In this document: in pieces, positions 54,902-64,000 of the stretch
Layout: each line of letters opens with the position of its first letter
How positions within the stretch are numbered: the first letter of the stretch is position 1
NCBI GenBank assembly: GCA_015272515.1
Contig: JACYLN010000059.1
Span: 34,840 to 98,839, forward strand
Direction of reading: 5' to 3'
DNA: 64,000 bases
From: Leptolyngbyaceae cyanobacterium C42_A2020_001
GTDB taxonomy: Bacteria; Cyanobacteriota; Cyanobacteriia; Leptolyngbyales; Leptolyngbyaceae
Notes under the pieces: model-generated
The model's input: only the letters and a program-made list of their open reading frames with translations
What the model was told of the DNA's origin: nothing
Databases searched by the model: none
Made by a program: the position numbers and the translations under genes

Positions 54902-56718
54902 CTTTCTAGCATTTGCAGGTAATACAAACTGGCATATAGCCCACCTTGAGCCAGCAACTCCTCGTGGTTGCCGGATTCGATCAATTGACCCCGCTTCAGC
55001 ACCAGGATGCGATCGCAGTTACGAATGGTACTCAGTCGGTGGGCAATAATAATCGCAGTCCGTCCCTCCAGCAAGCGCTCCAACGCTTCTTGAATCAGTG
55101 CTTCAGTGCCCACATCCAGGCTGGCAGTGGCTTCATCCAACACCAGGATTTTGGGATTGCGAATAGTAGCACGGGCAAACGCGAGTAGTTGTTTTTGCCC
55201 ACCCGAAAGGTTAGCTCCCCGCTCTCGCAGCGGTGTGTCGTAGCCCTGCGGCAATTGCTCAATAAAGCTTGCGATGTTGGTGCGTTCAGCCGCATCTCGG
55301 ATTTCTTCCAGAGAGTAGGTTTCGCCCAGGGTAATGTTGCTTTTCACATTTCCGGCAAATACAAACCCGTCTTGCAAAATCACTCCCAGATGGCGGCGTA
55401 GCTCAGTTTGAGTGAGTTCTCGCACATCAATTCCGTCTATCAAAATGCGTCCTTCATTCGCTTCATATAACCGGGTCAGTAATCGAATAATCGAGCTTTT
55501 GCCAGCTCCGGTAGGACCCACCAGGGCAACCTTTTCACCAGGATGGATAGTAAAGTCCAGGTCTTTTAAGACATACTCTCCAGGCTTATAGGCAAACGAG
55601 ACGTGCTCAAAGCGAATTTCGCCCTTGGAGCGATCGAACTGGGTGCGTAAAGTTTGAGGCGTTTCAGAATCACGAATTTCAATCGGTTCTCGCATAATGT
55701 CGCTAACGCGTTCAACAGCGGTTAGCCCTGCCTGGATCGCCGTAAATTTTTCAGCAAACTGCCGCAACGGGTCAAACAAGCGCTGGGCATAGAGGATAAA
55801 GGCTGACAACGTGCCAAAACTGAGGGAATTCCCAAAAACCAGATAGCCGCCCAGCCAGAGCACACCCGCGATCGCTACCAGCGAGATCCACTCCAACGTG
55901 GACGAAATCGCCGAATCATGAAAGATTGTTTTGTCTACCTCTTTGATGTAGCGCTGGTTGACCTTACGAAACAGTTGAGCATTAAACTGCTCTCGCCGAA
56001 ACAACTGCACCACCCCAATGCCCACAATGTTTTCTTGCAACATTGAGTTCAACGCCGACAGTTCATCCCTTGCCCGGTAATTTGCCTTGCGATATTGCTG
56101 CTGAAAATACACAATCAGCACCGTCACCGGAATCAGCATAATAACCAGCATCAGCGCCAACTGCCACTGGAGCAAAAACATCGTAATAGCAATCACCAGA
56201 ATGGAAAACAAATCACCCAGGATGCCGATCGCCCCGGTAGAAAACACATCGCCCAGTGCTTCCACATCACTGGTTAAACGCGTAATCAGCCGACCCACGG
56301 GAGTGCGATCAAAAAAGCGCATTGCCAGCGAGGTGACATGGTAAAACAAATCATTCCGAATCGCAGCCGTAATTTCCTGCCCCACTTCTTGCACCAGGTA
56401 GCCCTGCCACGCATCCAGCACCGTCCGCAATGCCAGAGTAATCAGCAGGGTGACGGAAATAATGTTGATCCCGGTTGAGAGAGAAACATTTCTAAGAAAG
56501 GGCAACCAGGTGGGTTCCTGACGAATGAGCGAAATAGCATCCCCGATCAGAATCGGCTGAATGGCACCCGCGATCGCTGTTGGTACCAGCAACAGCAGCG
56601 CAAACGTTAACAGCCGCCGATGCTGCAAACCGTAAGGAACTAACCGCCGCAGCAACCGCCAATCTGTTTCTTTCCCGTTACGGTACGCCTGAGGGTGAGT
56701 GTCAGATTGAGCAGTCAT
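54898..56718 (-). CDS. ABC exporter, fused permease/ATPase (MsbA-like)
   Basis: This 606-residue half-transporter has six N-terminal membrane spans (LLTFALLLLVPTAIAG ... LVAIAGVLWLGGYLVF) and a C-terminal ATPase. Walker A is GPTGAGKS, the signature is LSGGQ, and Walker B/D-loop is LVLDEATASLD; the H-loop reads IIAHRLSTIRN. It should work as a homodimer or heterodimer exporting lipids, drugs or peptides; the substrate cannot be told. The start is ATG 56718. It is convergent with the pentapeptide-repeat gene (4-base overlap). Confidence 0.92.
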   Translation of the reverse strand: MTAQSDTHPQAYRNGKETDWRLLRRLVPYGLQHRRLLTFALLLLVPTAIAGAIQPILIGDAISLIRQEPTWLPFLRNVSLSTGINIISVTLLITLALRTVLDAWQGYLVQEVGQEITAAIRNDLFYHVTSLAMRFFDRTPVGRLITRLTSDVEALGDVFSTGAIGILGDLFSILVIAITMFLLQWQLALMLVIMLIPVTVLIVYFQQQYRKANYRARDELSALNSMLQENIVGIGVVQLFRREQFNAQLFRKVNQRYIKEVDKTIFHDSAISSTLEWISLVAIAGVLWLGGYLVFGNSLSFGTLSAFILYAQRLFDPLRQFAEKFTAIQAGLTAVERVSDIMREPIEIRDSETPQTLRTQFDRSKGEIRFEHVSFAYKPGEYVLKDLDFTIHPGEKVALVGPTGAGKSSIIRLLTRLYEANEGRILIDGIDVRELTQTELRRHLGVILQDGFVFAGNVKSNITLGETYSLEEIRDAAERTNIASFIEQLPQGYDTPLRERGANLSGGQKQLLAFARATIRNPKILVLDEATASLDVGTEALIQEALERLLEGRTAIIIAHRLSTIRNCDRILVLKRGQLIESGNHEELLAQGGLYASLYYLQMLES

Positions 56719-56914
56719 GGGGCAAACGCAAACTGGAGAAGTGGTACCTTCTCACTTTAGCTTGTTCTTTACTTGGGTTAATGCAGAAGTCAGGAGCTAA
56801 GAAGATCAGGAAGAGATAAGGAAGGTGAGGGAGACATTCAAAATTCAAATTCTCCAACGCCTCAATCGCCCATGACCAATCACCTCATCCCCATCCCCTA
56901 CTCCCAATCCTCAA

Positions 56915-58099
56915 TCACTCCTCCCAACACTGACAGGTCACGCTACTGGCGGGAGGCATCACCGATTGCAAATGCGTTCGCACCAGGCTCAGCAAGGTTT
57001 GAGGATCGGGTGGCTTACTCAAGAAATCGGAGGCTCCTGCGAGTTTGGCACGGGTGCGATCGACCAAACCACTTTGGCTCGTCAAGATAATAATGGGGGT
57101 ATTTTGAAAGATAGGAGTTTTGCGTAAAAACGTGCAAACGTCGTATCCGCTAGCAGTCGGCATCACCAGATCCATCACAATCAAATCTGGTTTGTGTTTG
57201 CTCAGCGCTGCCATCCCCGCTAGAGGATCTTGGATCTTCAAGACTCGATACCCCGCAGGTTCCAAAATATTAGCCAAAAATTGATTTACTGTCGGACTGT
57301 CGTCAATACAGGCAATCAGGGGACGGTATTGAGCAGTGGCAGGCACTGAGGAAACGGGTGGTTGCCGAATGGGAGTAGGCAAGTCGGCAACCTCTTCTAG
57401 GGAAATGGCTCCGCGCTGCACCCACGGCAGCAAAAATTGAGTCACTATGGTCACAGGGCGGCGGGCATGACAGGCAATATCCCAAAGCGTGTGGCGACCT
57501 GTTAGAAACGGGTTGAGCCGTGCCAGGGCTGGCGACAAACTTTCAACCTCTGCCTGAAATGCTTGCTGAAGCACCGGAGAGAGAGAGGGATTGAGAGACT
57601 CTAGTTCCAAGAGTTTCCAATGTTTCCACAACTTCTGAGACTGCTTCAAAACAGCTTCGATTTGCGTAGAGGAAAGGAGTAGACTCAGAGCCGCATTGCT
57701 TTTAAATGAGAATCGCTGCGAGGATGACCAGTCTGACCGAAGCGTTAAATCACTAATCCAGGAAAACAACACCTCTTCTAAACTCATTTTGATTACACCT
57801 TGAGCTTGAGCTACGTTAACATGGCTTTGCGCCACGCTTTGGCTCAATAGTTCATACTCCCACGGTTCCCCATTTACAACCGATGGTATGGCAACTCCTG
57901 AACAATGCTGTTTAATGGCTCTTTGCCAGCGTCTCACACGATGCAGTGTTCCCGTGGCATACACTAAACGACCCTGGAAGAAATACAATCGCCAACTGTG
58001 TTCGTTTTGGGTCAGAGTTAGTTCTCCTGTTGCCCGTTGCTGGCTGATTGATGCCAAAGTTCGTGCTGTGTTGATATAGGAGTGCGACGTAGATGACAT
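56915..58099 (-). CDS. PatA-like response regulator (DUF4388 plus receiver)
   Basis: This 394-residue protein has the PatA/PixG layout: an N-terminal DUF4388 (PATAN) region (about 10-120; RATGELTLTQNEHSWRLYFF, QGRLVYATG), a middle helical region, and a C-terminal receiver with Asp266-Asp267 (CIDDSPTVNQFLANILEPAG), phosphorylation site Asp310 (IVMDLVMP) and the KPP lysine near 358. Such regulators act in heterocyst patterning, phototaxis and chemotaxis-like output in cyanobacteria. No kinase or CheW gene lies beside it. The start is ATG 58099. Confidence 0.88.
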   Translation of the reverse strand: MSSTSHSYINTARTLASISQQRATGELTLTQNEHSWRLYFFQGRLVYATGTLHRVRRWQRAIKQHCSGVAIPSVVNGEPWEYELLSQSVAQSHVNVAQAQGVIKMSLEEVLFSWISDLTLRSDWSSSQRFSFKSNAALSLLLSSTQIEAVLKQSQKLWKHWKLLELESLNPSLSPVLQQAFQAEVESLSPALARLNPFLTGRHTLWDIACHARRPVTIVTQFLLPWVQRGAISLEEVADLPTPIRQPPVSSVPATAQYRPLIACIDDSPTVNQFLANILEPAGYRVLKIQDPLAGMAALSKHKPDLIVMDLVMPTASGYDVCTFLRKTPIFQNTPIIILTSQSGLVDRTRAKLAGASDFLSKPPDPQTLLSLVRTHLQSVMPPASSVTCQCWEE

Positions 58100-58357
58100 T
58101 GCTCAGGTGAATCTGGTGAGTGCAGAAACATAAGGGGCTGGTAGTGAGACAGGGAATTCGACAGCACAGACACGGGACTAAAAACGCCGAGATTAGGTGT
58201 ATTAGGTAAAGAATAGACACGGATTGAACGCACTTACACAGGCAGCTCTTTTTTTTTGCTTGAACTGGAGTCAGCATTCAGCCCTGTCTTTTAGGCAATT
58301 TCACGGGAGGATTGGGCAAACTGGATTTAGAGCCAAATCAGCGATCGCGGAGTAACC

Positions 58358-59266
58358 ATGAGAGACGGGATTGAACGCTTAACCAAAAATCTGGGACAGG
58401 TGATTGTGGGAAAACAGGATGCCATTCGGCTTGTGCTAGTTGCGCTGCTGTCTGGTGGGCACATCTTGTTAGAAGACGTTCCTGGTGTTGGCAAAACGCT
58501 GTTAGCGAAATCGCTGGCGCGATCGATTGACGGCAAATTTCAACGACTCCAATGCACACCAGACTTAATGCCAACCGATATCACTGGAACTAGCATCTGG
58601 AACCCCCGAACGGGCGAGTTTGAGTTTATGCCTGGACCTATTTTTGCCAATGTGTTGTTAGCAGATGAAGTCAACCGAGCAACCCCGCGAACTCAATCAG
58701 CCTTACTGGAGGTGATGGAAGAACAACAGGTGACTGTTGACGGCACCTCCCGCCCTGTTCAAAGTCCGTTTTTTGTGATTGCAACTCAAAACCCCGTCGA
58801 GTATCAGGGAACATTTCCTTTACCAGAAGCTCAAATGGATCGGTTTGCGCTGTCTCTATCGTTAGGGTACCCAACCGAAGACGAGGAGCTACAAATGTTG
58901 CAACGACTTCAAGATCATCCGCAAACGAATGACCTTGAACCGTGTATTTCGTTGGAGGAAGTTCAGGAACTCCAGCGTTTAAGTGCCCAAGTGAAAGTTG
59001 AAACGACGCTGCAAAAATATATGCTGAACCTGGTCAGGGCAACGCGTGAGGATGAAGAAGTGACCTTAGGAATTAGCCCACGAGGATCTGTGGCGTTGCA
59101 ACGAACAACGCAAGCGCTAGCGTTTTTGGATGGACGCGACTATGCCATCCCTGACGATGTGAAGTATTTAGTGCCCTACGTACTCTCTCACCGCATGATC
59201 CCAGCAGGAGGACGGCAATCAAAAGCGATCGCAGAGCGATTGTTGAATACCGTTGCTATTCCCTAA
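58358..59266 (+). CDS. MoxR-family AAA+ ATPase
   Basis: This is a 302-residue AAA+ chaperone-like ATPase. Walker A is in LEDVPGVGKTLLAKS (40-47), Walker B is NVLLADEVNR and the sensor-type motif ATQNPVEYQGTFPLPEAQMD is intact. MoxR proteins usually load metals or cofactors or activate vWA partners, and are commonly followed by DUF58 and vWA genes. None follows here. The start is ATG 58358, with GCGGAG as ribosome site. Confidence 0.92.
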   Translation: MRDGIERLTKNLGQVIVGKQDAIRLVLVALLSGGHILLEDVPGVGKTLLAKSLARSIDGKFQRLQCTPDLMPTDITGTSIWNPRTGEFEFMPGPIFANVLLADEVNRATPRTQSALLEVMEEQQVTVDGTSRPVQSPFFVIATQNPVEYQGTFPLPEAQMDRFALSLSLGYPTEDEELQMLQRLQDHPQTNDLEPCISLEEVQELQRLSAQVKVETTLQKYMLNLVRATREDEEVTLGISPRGSVALQRTTQALAFLDGRDYAIPDDVKYLVPYVLSHRMIPAGGRQSKAIAERLLNTVAIP

Positions 59267-59285
59267 CTCAGCAAACCAGAACGAA

Positions 59286-59846
59286 CTACGCCGTTGCGCG
59301 TTTCCGCCCTCTGGTTGTTGTCGTCTTAGTTGTTGATTTTGCAGCAGTCGGTTTCTTTGCCGTTGCCTTTGCTGCACTGTCTGAGGTAGCTGCTTTTCTT
59401 CCACGCCGGGGCTTTTCAGCAGGAGGTGCATCAGAAGTCTCAGCCGTGCCTGCGGATGCTTCAACTGCCGCATCAGACTCTTGAGATGAAGCCGTCTCTA
59501 ATTCACTTAAATCGAGTTGTTGAGATGCTTCATCCCCTTTAAGCTTTTTGGTTCTTTGCGTAGTTTTAGCTTTCGGCGCTGAACGCTTTCCAGAGGGAAC
59601 ATAATTTTTGAGCGTAAAGGCGCTGATCTGTATTCCTTGATTCGCTAGCATTTTTGCCAACTCATCGTAGGTATAGCCCTTAGACAAAGCCGCCTTAATA
59701 GAGTCCTGCATTTGCCCAACGGCTTCTCGCAACGATAAATTTTCTTTTTGCTTTTCAGGCAGTTCTTGTAAAAAAAGACTGGCTTGCTCAACAGAGTCAG
59801 CGTTAACGATAGTAGAACGAGAGCGCTTGCGAGGTTGTAATGCCAT
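59286..59846 (-). CDS. Putative DNA-binding protein with basic Lys/Ala/Thr-rich tail
   Basis: This is a 186-residue protein. Residues 55-83 (SKGYTYDELAKMLANQGIQI, then SAFTLKNYVPSG) form a helix-turn-helix-like unit seen in some plasmid mobilisation and DNA-binding proteins. The C-terminal third is rich in Lys, Ala and Thr, with an AT-hook-like PRRGRK, and recalls histone H1 tails. Similar proteins occur in other cyanobacteria, as far as I recall, without a known role. A function in nucleoid structure or regulation is plausible but not shown. The start is ATG 59846. It is convergent with moxR. Confidence 0.65.
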   Translation of the reverse strand: MALQPRKRSRSTIVNADSVEQASLFLQELPEKQKENLSLREAVGQMQDSIKAALSKGYTYDELAKMLANQGIQISAFTLKNYVPSGKRSAPKAKTTQRTKKLKGDEASQQLDLSELETASSQESDAAVEASAGTAETSDAPPAEKPRRGRKAATSDSAAKATAKKPTAAKSTTKTTTTRGRKRATA

Positions 59847-59981
59847 GAGGTTAGTAAATTCAAAGTTGGATTAATTTGATTCTATACTTCAGATTCTAAA
59901 GTGAACATCTTTTTCGAGAAACGAAAGATGTTCGCACGATAAATTTAGGGGGACGAATTTAAAATTTCAGCCCATATCTGA

Positions 59982-61577
59982 TTACGGCTTTGACTTCAAA
60001 AAGATTTCTTTCCAACTATTTGAGCCAAACTCTTGCTGAAATTCCTCAATCACCCAAACGATGTCTTTCCCCTGTTGCTTCGCAAGATTACGGAGGTAAT
60101 CTCGGTAGGAGTACTGATCCTGCAAGGTTGGGGAATCACCAAAAACTGCACCCAGCGTCCAGGAGGGGTTGGGAGCGCAATTAAATCGTTGAAAAAATCG
60201 TTGCTTTGCCCAATTCGGTGAAGCACCTTCTTGAAATGCTTTCTTTCGTTGTTCACGATAAAAATCGTACTGCTTACGGACTTCAATTTGATGCAGCAAT
60301 TCCTCACTATAAACTTCCACCATTGTGTCGGTAATCAGTTGTGGCTCTGTTTCCCAGGCATAACCACACTCCGGGCATTTCATCACAAATGCCCACATTA
60401 AGCGATTGCAATCTGGGCATTGCTTGGTTGGTGCAGCTTGCGTTTCTCCAGGTTCGCGACTGTTGGGCAAGCGATATTCTTGCACATCTTCAGGAAACCC
60501 TAACCGTTGCAAATTATTTGCCTGGTCAAGCACGATGCCGTGGGTTTTTCCAGTATTTGGTGAAATTCTCATCACACGCCCAATTTGTTGATAATGCAGT
60601 GTCCGGGACTGAGTTGGGCGCAGCAATAATCCCACTTCCACACTGGGTTCATCAAATCCAATGCTGATCACATTGCAGGAGGTTAGAACGAGTAGTTTGC
60701 CTTCGCCCAGTTCACGATATAGGCGCTGGCGTTCTTTGATTGGGGTGCTACCGTCTACTACCGCGGCGGGCACTTCCACTGAGTTAAAGGCTTCGGCTAC
60801 GTGACGGGCGTGCTCAATATCCACACAAAATGCGATCGTGCGTTTTCCTGGCACGAGTCGGTTCCATTCTTCAACGATGCGTTGCACCAATTCGGGGCGA
60901 TCGCAAGCATTTTTCAAATCCCGCTCATCAAAATCTCCGGCAACAGTCTTCACAGCAGATAAGTTAACCTGTGAGTCTTTAGAAACGCCGTAGTACTTCA
61001 TTGGAGCCAAGTAACCAATCCGCTGCAATTCCGAGGGCACTGGAGATGCAACAAACGTTTCCATGTGGTCGCCAAGCTGCTCTCGCCCCAAACGATAAGG
61101 AGTTGCCGTCATTGCCAGGTGAATTGCCTGAGAATGCGTTTCGTACAAAATCTCCTGCCCAATTTGACTAAAGATCGTCGTGTGACCTTCATCAAAAAAA
61201 ACCACATTGGCTGAATATTTCCGCCACCACGATCGCTTCTCCATCGTTTGGATGCTGGCAATTTGAATTGGAGCATCGGGATCTTCCCGCCAGCCTGCTT
61301 TGATAAAGCCACACTGCAATCCAAATGCCTGCATTTTGCGATGCGTTTGCCCCACCAACACATCTAGATGCACCAAAAACATCAAGCGCAACCCCCGCGC
61401 CGCCGTATCGGCACAAATTTTGCCGCCAATCACCGTTTTTCCGGCTCCAGTTCCGGCGATGATGGCAACTCGTTTGTGTCCCTGTCCTAATTTTGTATAG
61501 AGGTCTTTGATCAGTTGGAGTTGATAAGGGCGTAGCGTTGGGGGTTGCACCTTCGCCTGAGACTGTTTGGCTGGCAT
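59982..61577 (-). CDS. DEAD/DEAH-box superfamily 2 helicase with zinc-ribbon
   Basis: This helicase of about 531 residues starts at ATG 61577 (MPAKQSQAKVQPP); an in-frame start at 61607 adds ten residues. Motif I is AGTGAGKT, motif II DEGH (FFDEGHTT), motif III AMTATPYR, and motif VI QQIGRVMR. Near residue 395 a Cys4 site (CPDCNRLMWAFVMKCPECGY) forms a rubredoxin-like zinc ribbon. The architecture resembles XPB/SSL2-type and phage-like helicases. The C-terminal region (NWAKQRFFQRFNCAPNPSWT, ending in EEFQQEFGSNSWKEIF) is conserved-looking but unfamiliar. Function in repair or defence is unknown; no defence genes are adjacent. Confidence 0.85.
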   Translation of the reverse strand: MPAKQSQAKVQPPTLRPYQLQLIKDLYTKLGQGHKRVAIIAGTGAGKTVIGGKICADTAARGLRLMFLVHLDVLVGQTHRKMQAFGLQCGFIKAGWREDPDAPIQIASIQTMEKRSWWRKYSANVVFFDEGHTTIFSQIGQEILYETHSQAIHLAMTATPYRLGREQLGDHMETFVASPVPSELQRIGYLAPMKYYGVSKDSQVNLSAVKTVAGDFDERDLKNACDRPELVQRIVEEWNRLVPGKRTIAFCVDIEHARHVAEAFNSVEVPAAVVDGSTPIKERQRLYRELGEGKLLVLTSCNVISIGFDEPSVEVGLLLRPTQSRTLHYQQIGRVMRISPNTGKTHGIVLDQANNLQRLGFPEDVQEYRLPNSREPGETQAAPTKQCPDCNRLMWAFVMKCPECGYAWETEPQLITDTMVEVYSEELLHQIEVRKQYDFYREQRKKAFQEGASPNWAKQRFFQRFNCAPNPSWTLGAVFGDSPTLQDQYSYRDYLRNLAKQQGKDIVWVIEEFQQEFGSNSWKEIFLKSKP

Positions 61578-61675
61578 CTCAGCTTCCTTCCACCGAAATT
61601 TGATCAACCCAAAAGGGTATTAAAGGTTATAGCATTCAACCAACCCCAACTAGTACAAAGACCCCATATCTGTTG

Positions 61676-64000
61676 CTAAAATCCACAGGTTCCAGCAGGT
61701 ACCGTTGTTCCTGACCAGAAGGTGAGATCGGATGTGGTGATGCTGTTGGTGGGGAGTGAACCTGCTTCGACTTGAACTTGTCCGGCGGCACCGTTGCTAT
61801 CATCCAGCACTAAAGAGCCGATCGCGTTGTTGAGCGGTTGCAGGCAGGTCGTGGTACCGGGAGTCAGATTGAATACATCCAGATCACTAAACGTATTGCC
61901 TGTAATCGTATTGCCCTGGAGCGATGCCGCGGTACGAGCCGTATCGAAGGTGTTGAGCGAAATGCCAGAAAATCCATTACCTGTGATGATATTAGATGCA
62001 GCAAAGAATCTGAGTAGCGCGGCATCATTTGTGAGCGTCAGGATACCATCATTCACATTGTTGGTGATGGAGTTACTCAGAAGCGTCGCCGTCACCTGTG
62101 CCTGATCGGATGTTTGCAGTAAAATTCCCGTATCTTGATTGTTGGTAATTGTGTTGTTGGTCAGGTTTAGGGTGGCATTTGCCCGATCGGACACGACTGC
62201 CTGAAACCCGCTGAATTGATTGTTGGCGATCGTGTTGCCATCCAGATTGAACTGCCCCCGTGCATCATTCGAGAGCAACAACGCCACCCCATCCAGTCGG
62301 TTATTCGACAAATTATTCCGGGCGATGGTGAAGGTGCCTTGCGCTGTTGCCTCCAGGTCAATGCCAACGCCATTCAGTTGATTGCCTGTAATCGCGTTAT
62401 CTGCGATGTTGAAAGTGCTATTGGCGGCGTTAAAGAGTTTTACGTCTACCCCATCGGCAATGCCGCCTGTACCTTGATTATTGGTAATCGTGTTGTTGGT
62501 GATGGTGACGTTGCCGCCTGCATTGTTTCGCAGTTCAATATTGACACCATCTCCATCGGCTGCTCGACTGCCATTGTTGGAAATCTGGTTGCGAGTCAGC
62601 AGTAAATCCACTTGCCCGGCATTATTAAGGAGAGAAACTCCTTCGGCACCTGCTTGCTGGATGGTGTTGTCGGTAATGGCAACTTGCCCTTGCACGTTGT
62701 TCAGCAAAATTCCCTGAGTGCCCGTGTTGGCGATCGCATTATCCCGCACTGTGGTTTGGGTGATGTTGTTGCCCACAATCCCCGCCCCATTTGCCGCCGT
62801 GATGGCAAAACCAGACAGAGTAGTACTGTTACCCAAAGTGACAGTACCCACCACCGAAGGTAGCACGCCCGCCCCCGATAACGGCAGTTGGAAATTCCCC
62901 AGTTCTACCGTATCAATGCGCTGAATCGGTCCTGTGGAAAGCACCTGCACGCGATCGGGAATGGTGAAGGCGGGAATGCCAGGATTCGTTCCTGGTTGTA
63001 CATAGACAATGTCATCTGGTTGGGTAACTGCCAGAGCAGCAGCAACCGTTCCCGTGGGATTTTCAAACGTGCCATCGCCAGTGCCCACCCCCGGAACTGC
63101 ATGACGGAAGCGCCAGGGTTGCCCTGTGGTGGGATTGGTAATCAATTGGGTGTCTTGAATCGTTGTTTGGCGAACCTCCCGTTGCTGATCAATCACAATG
63201 TTGGAGTTGCGGTAAACCGAATCGCCTAAACGAGCCAATAGCGGCTCTCTCACCGAGTCCCGATTGGAGCGATTGATGGGGAAGGTGACCCCAACGTTAA
63301 AGACTAAATTGGTGCCATAGTTATTATCGCGGGAGAGAGCTAAGCCCAGTTGCAAGTTTTCGGTGGGGCGAGCTTCTAACCGGGTGCGCCAGCCCACTGT
63401 GCCCTCGCCGCCCGGTGCGCCAAAGTAATATAGCCCACCGTAGCCGCGTAACTCTCCAAACTGTCCCAAAGACGCAATCTTGCCCCCCGCTTCCACATCC
63501 ACGCCAGCGGCAGCAGCTTCATAGCGGCGATCGATCTGTTGCAGAAGCGTGCGATTTCTCGCCAAGAAATTTCCTTGGAAGAACGGGTCAGACAGGGCTG
63601 TGGCAAATGAATTGGTTCTTTCTGAGGCTAGTTGACGGGTGTCTCCAATGGGCAAATAGGCATTGAGCCGTGCATCCCAGCTTTTACCTAATGTTTCAAC
63701 GCCCAACCCAATTTGATTGAAGCCATTTTTGCCCGTGTTGCGATGGTCAAACGCCAGGTAGCCGCCATAGATGCGATCGCTTTTGGAATCATAAAACCGA
63801 TGCCCCAGCACCAAATTCGCTCCAGGGCTACCCTCGCCCGTATCCACAAATGCTTGCGCTTCGGCAAATGTGATATTTTGCCCCGGTTGCTGTTGGATGG
63901 GAATAAATCCCTTCAACCCAGTATAGGAACTGGAGTAGCCAATACCCGGCCCGGTGGTGAAGGTTGCGCCAACGCTGGGGGAAATGGGGGAAGGGGGAAG
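61676..64000 (-). CDS. Outer-membrane beta-barrel plus right-handed beta-helix protein (5' end outside window)
   Basis: The frame stays open to base 64000, so the N-terminus is missing; about 775 residues are visible. The first 230 or so form an outer-membrane barrel resembling the inverse autotransporter type (GANLVLGHRFYDSKSDRIYG, WDARLNAYLPIGD, LEARPTENLQLGLALSRD, NLVFNVGVTFPIN). About residue 285 to 720 is a beta-helix made of 20-25-residue turns with repeated ITNNTITNN-like ladders of Asn, as in NosD/pectate-lyase folds. The C-terminus carries two Cys (CLQPLNNAIG and the final TCGF). It likely forms a surface-exposed passenger on a barrel. Confidence 0.8.
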   Translation of the reverse strand, partial: LPPSPISPSVGATFTTGPGIGYSSSYTGLKGFIPIQQQPGQNITFAEAQAFVDTGEGSPGANLVLGHRFYDSKSDRIYGGYLAFDHRNTGKNGFNQIGLGVETLGKSWDARLNAYLPIGDTRQLASERTNSFATALSDPFFQGNFLARNRTLLQQIDRRYEAAAAGVDVEAGGKIASLGQFGELRGYGGLYYFGAPGGEGTVGWRTRLEARPTENLQLGLALSRDNNYGTNLVFNVGVTFPINRSNRDSVREPLLARLGDSVYRNSNIVIDQQREVRQTTIQDTQLITNPTTGQPWRFRHAVPGVGTGDGTFENPTGTVAAALAVTQPDDIVYVQPGTNPGIPAFTIPDRVQVLSTGPIQRIDTVELGNFQLPLSGAGVLPSVVGTVTLGNSTTLSGFAITAANGAGIVGNNITQTTVRDNAIANTGTQGILLNNVQGQVAITDNTIQQAGAEGVSLLNNAGQVDLLLTRNQISNNGSRAADGDGVNIELRNNAGGNVTITNNTITNNQGTGGIADGVDVKLFNAANSTFNIADNAITGNQLNGVGIDLEATAQGTFTIARNNLSNNRLDGVALLLSNDARGQFNLDGNTIANNQFSGFQAVVSDRANATLNLTNNTITNNQDTGILLQTSDQAQVTATLLSNSITNNVNDGILTLTNDAALLRFFAASNIITGNGFSGISLNTFDTARTAASLQGNTITGNTFSDLDVFNLTPGTTTCLQPLNNAIGSLVLDDSNGAAGQVQVEAGSLPTNSITTSDLTFWSGTTVPAGTCGF

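Noticed and set aside
59982..61577. Helicase as part of a defence island
   Set aside because: Its neighbours are a basic-tailed protein, MoxR and an outer-membrane protein; there is no nuclease or methylase with it.
1..64000. Very frequent GCGATCGC octamers
   Set aside because: This is the known HIP1 repeat of cyanobacteria; useful for lineage but not new.

Overview
The window is a gene-dense piece of a cyanobacterial chromosome. The evidence is the very frequent GCGATCGC (HIP1) octamer in genes and spacers, the photosynthesis-type NDH-1 subunit NdhB, several cyanobacterial-type proteins (DUF4079, DUF1830, DUF4090-like, PatA-like regulator, nitrate reductase associated protein, CHASE2 kinase), biosynthetic arginine decarboxylase and the purine- or pyrimidine-rich spacer tracts typical of filamentous cyanobacteria. 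I cannot name the genus; a filamentous Leptolyngbya-like organism would fit. I see no prophage, plasmid backbone, CRISPR array, rRNA or complete insertion sequence. One tRNA gene (Ser, CGA) is present.

Layout. 1-5.3 kb: the end of proA, a decayed HEPN-like fragment, an SbcD-type nuclease, a small DUF4090-like gene, an Rpn-type nuclease and cysS. 5.4-9.5 kb: a COG0523 metal-chaperone GTPase with a [2Fe-2S] ferredoxin-like partner, a small secreted protein, and an HD phosphohydrolase overlapping an M28 lipoprotein peptidase. 9.5-20.6 kb: Uma2 nuclease, tatC, speA, nadA, tRNA-Ser, comEC, DUF4079, psiE and the nitrate reductase associated gene, then a HEAT-repeat protein. 20.8-35.7 kb: topA, ndhB, a Ca2+/H+ exchanger, a giant alpha-2-macroglobulin-like lipoprotein, rseP overlapping nth, and rpsN. 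35.7-45.8 kb: a P-loop kinase-like gene overlapping a 35-residue membrane peptide, a PfkB sugar kinase, CYTH protein, a response regulator, a degenerate dihydroorotase-like gene with an in-frame insertion, a double phosphatase, a CPBP protease, lepB and pyrC. 46-64 kb: ftsH, a FecR/CHASE2-kinase pair, DUF1830, arsS, a pentapeptide-repeat protein, an ABC exporter, a PatA-like regulator, MoxR, a basic-tailed putative DNA-binding protein, a DEAD/DEAH helicase and the C-terminal part of a beta-barrel/beta-helix outer-membrane protein.

Most genes are housekeeping functions in short units. Translational coupling by 4-base start/stop overlaps occurs at HD/M28, rseP/nth and P-loop/35-residue peptide. 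The cell envelope is a recurring theme: TatC, LepB, RseP, FtsH, CPBP protease, the macroglobulin lipoprotein, the secreted two-cysteine protein and the terminal outer-membrane protein.

The most interesting points are: (i) a 35-residue single-pass membrane peptide overlapping a P-loop NTPase gene; (ii) a dihydroorotase homologue that has lost most metal ligands and carries a spacer-type low-complexity block in frame; (iii) two copies of a ~104-bp MITE-like palindromic element; (iv) a macroglobulin without the thioester motif; (v) a FecR-CHASE2 histidine kinase module; and (vi) ComEC whose C-terminal domain lacks the metallo-beta-lactamase ligands. I did not find a clear multi-gene system of a new kind. 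All calls rest on reading the sequence and remembered family motifs; no database search was run.
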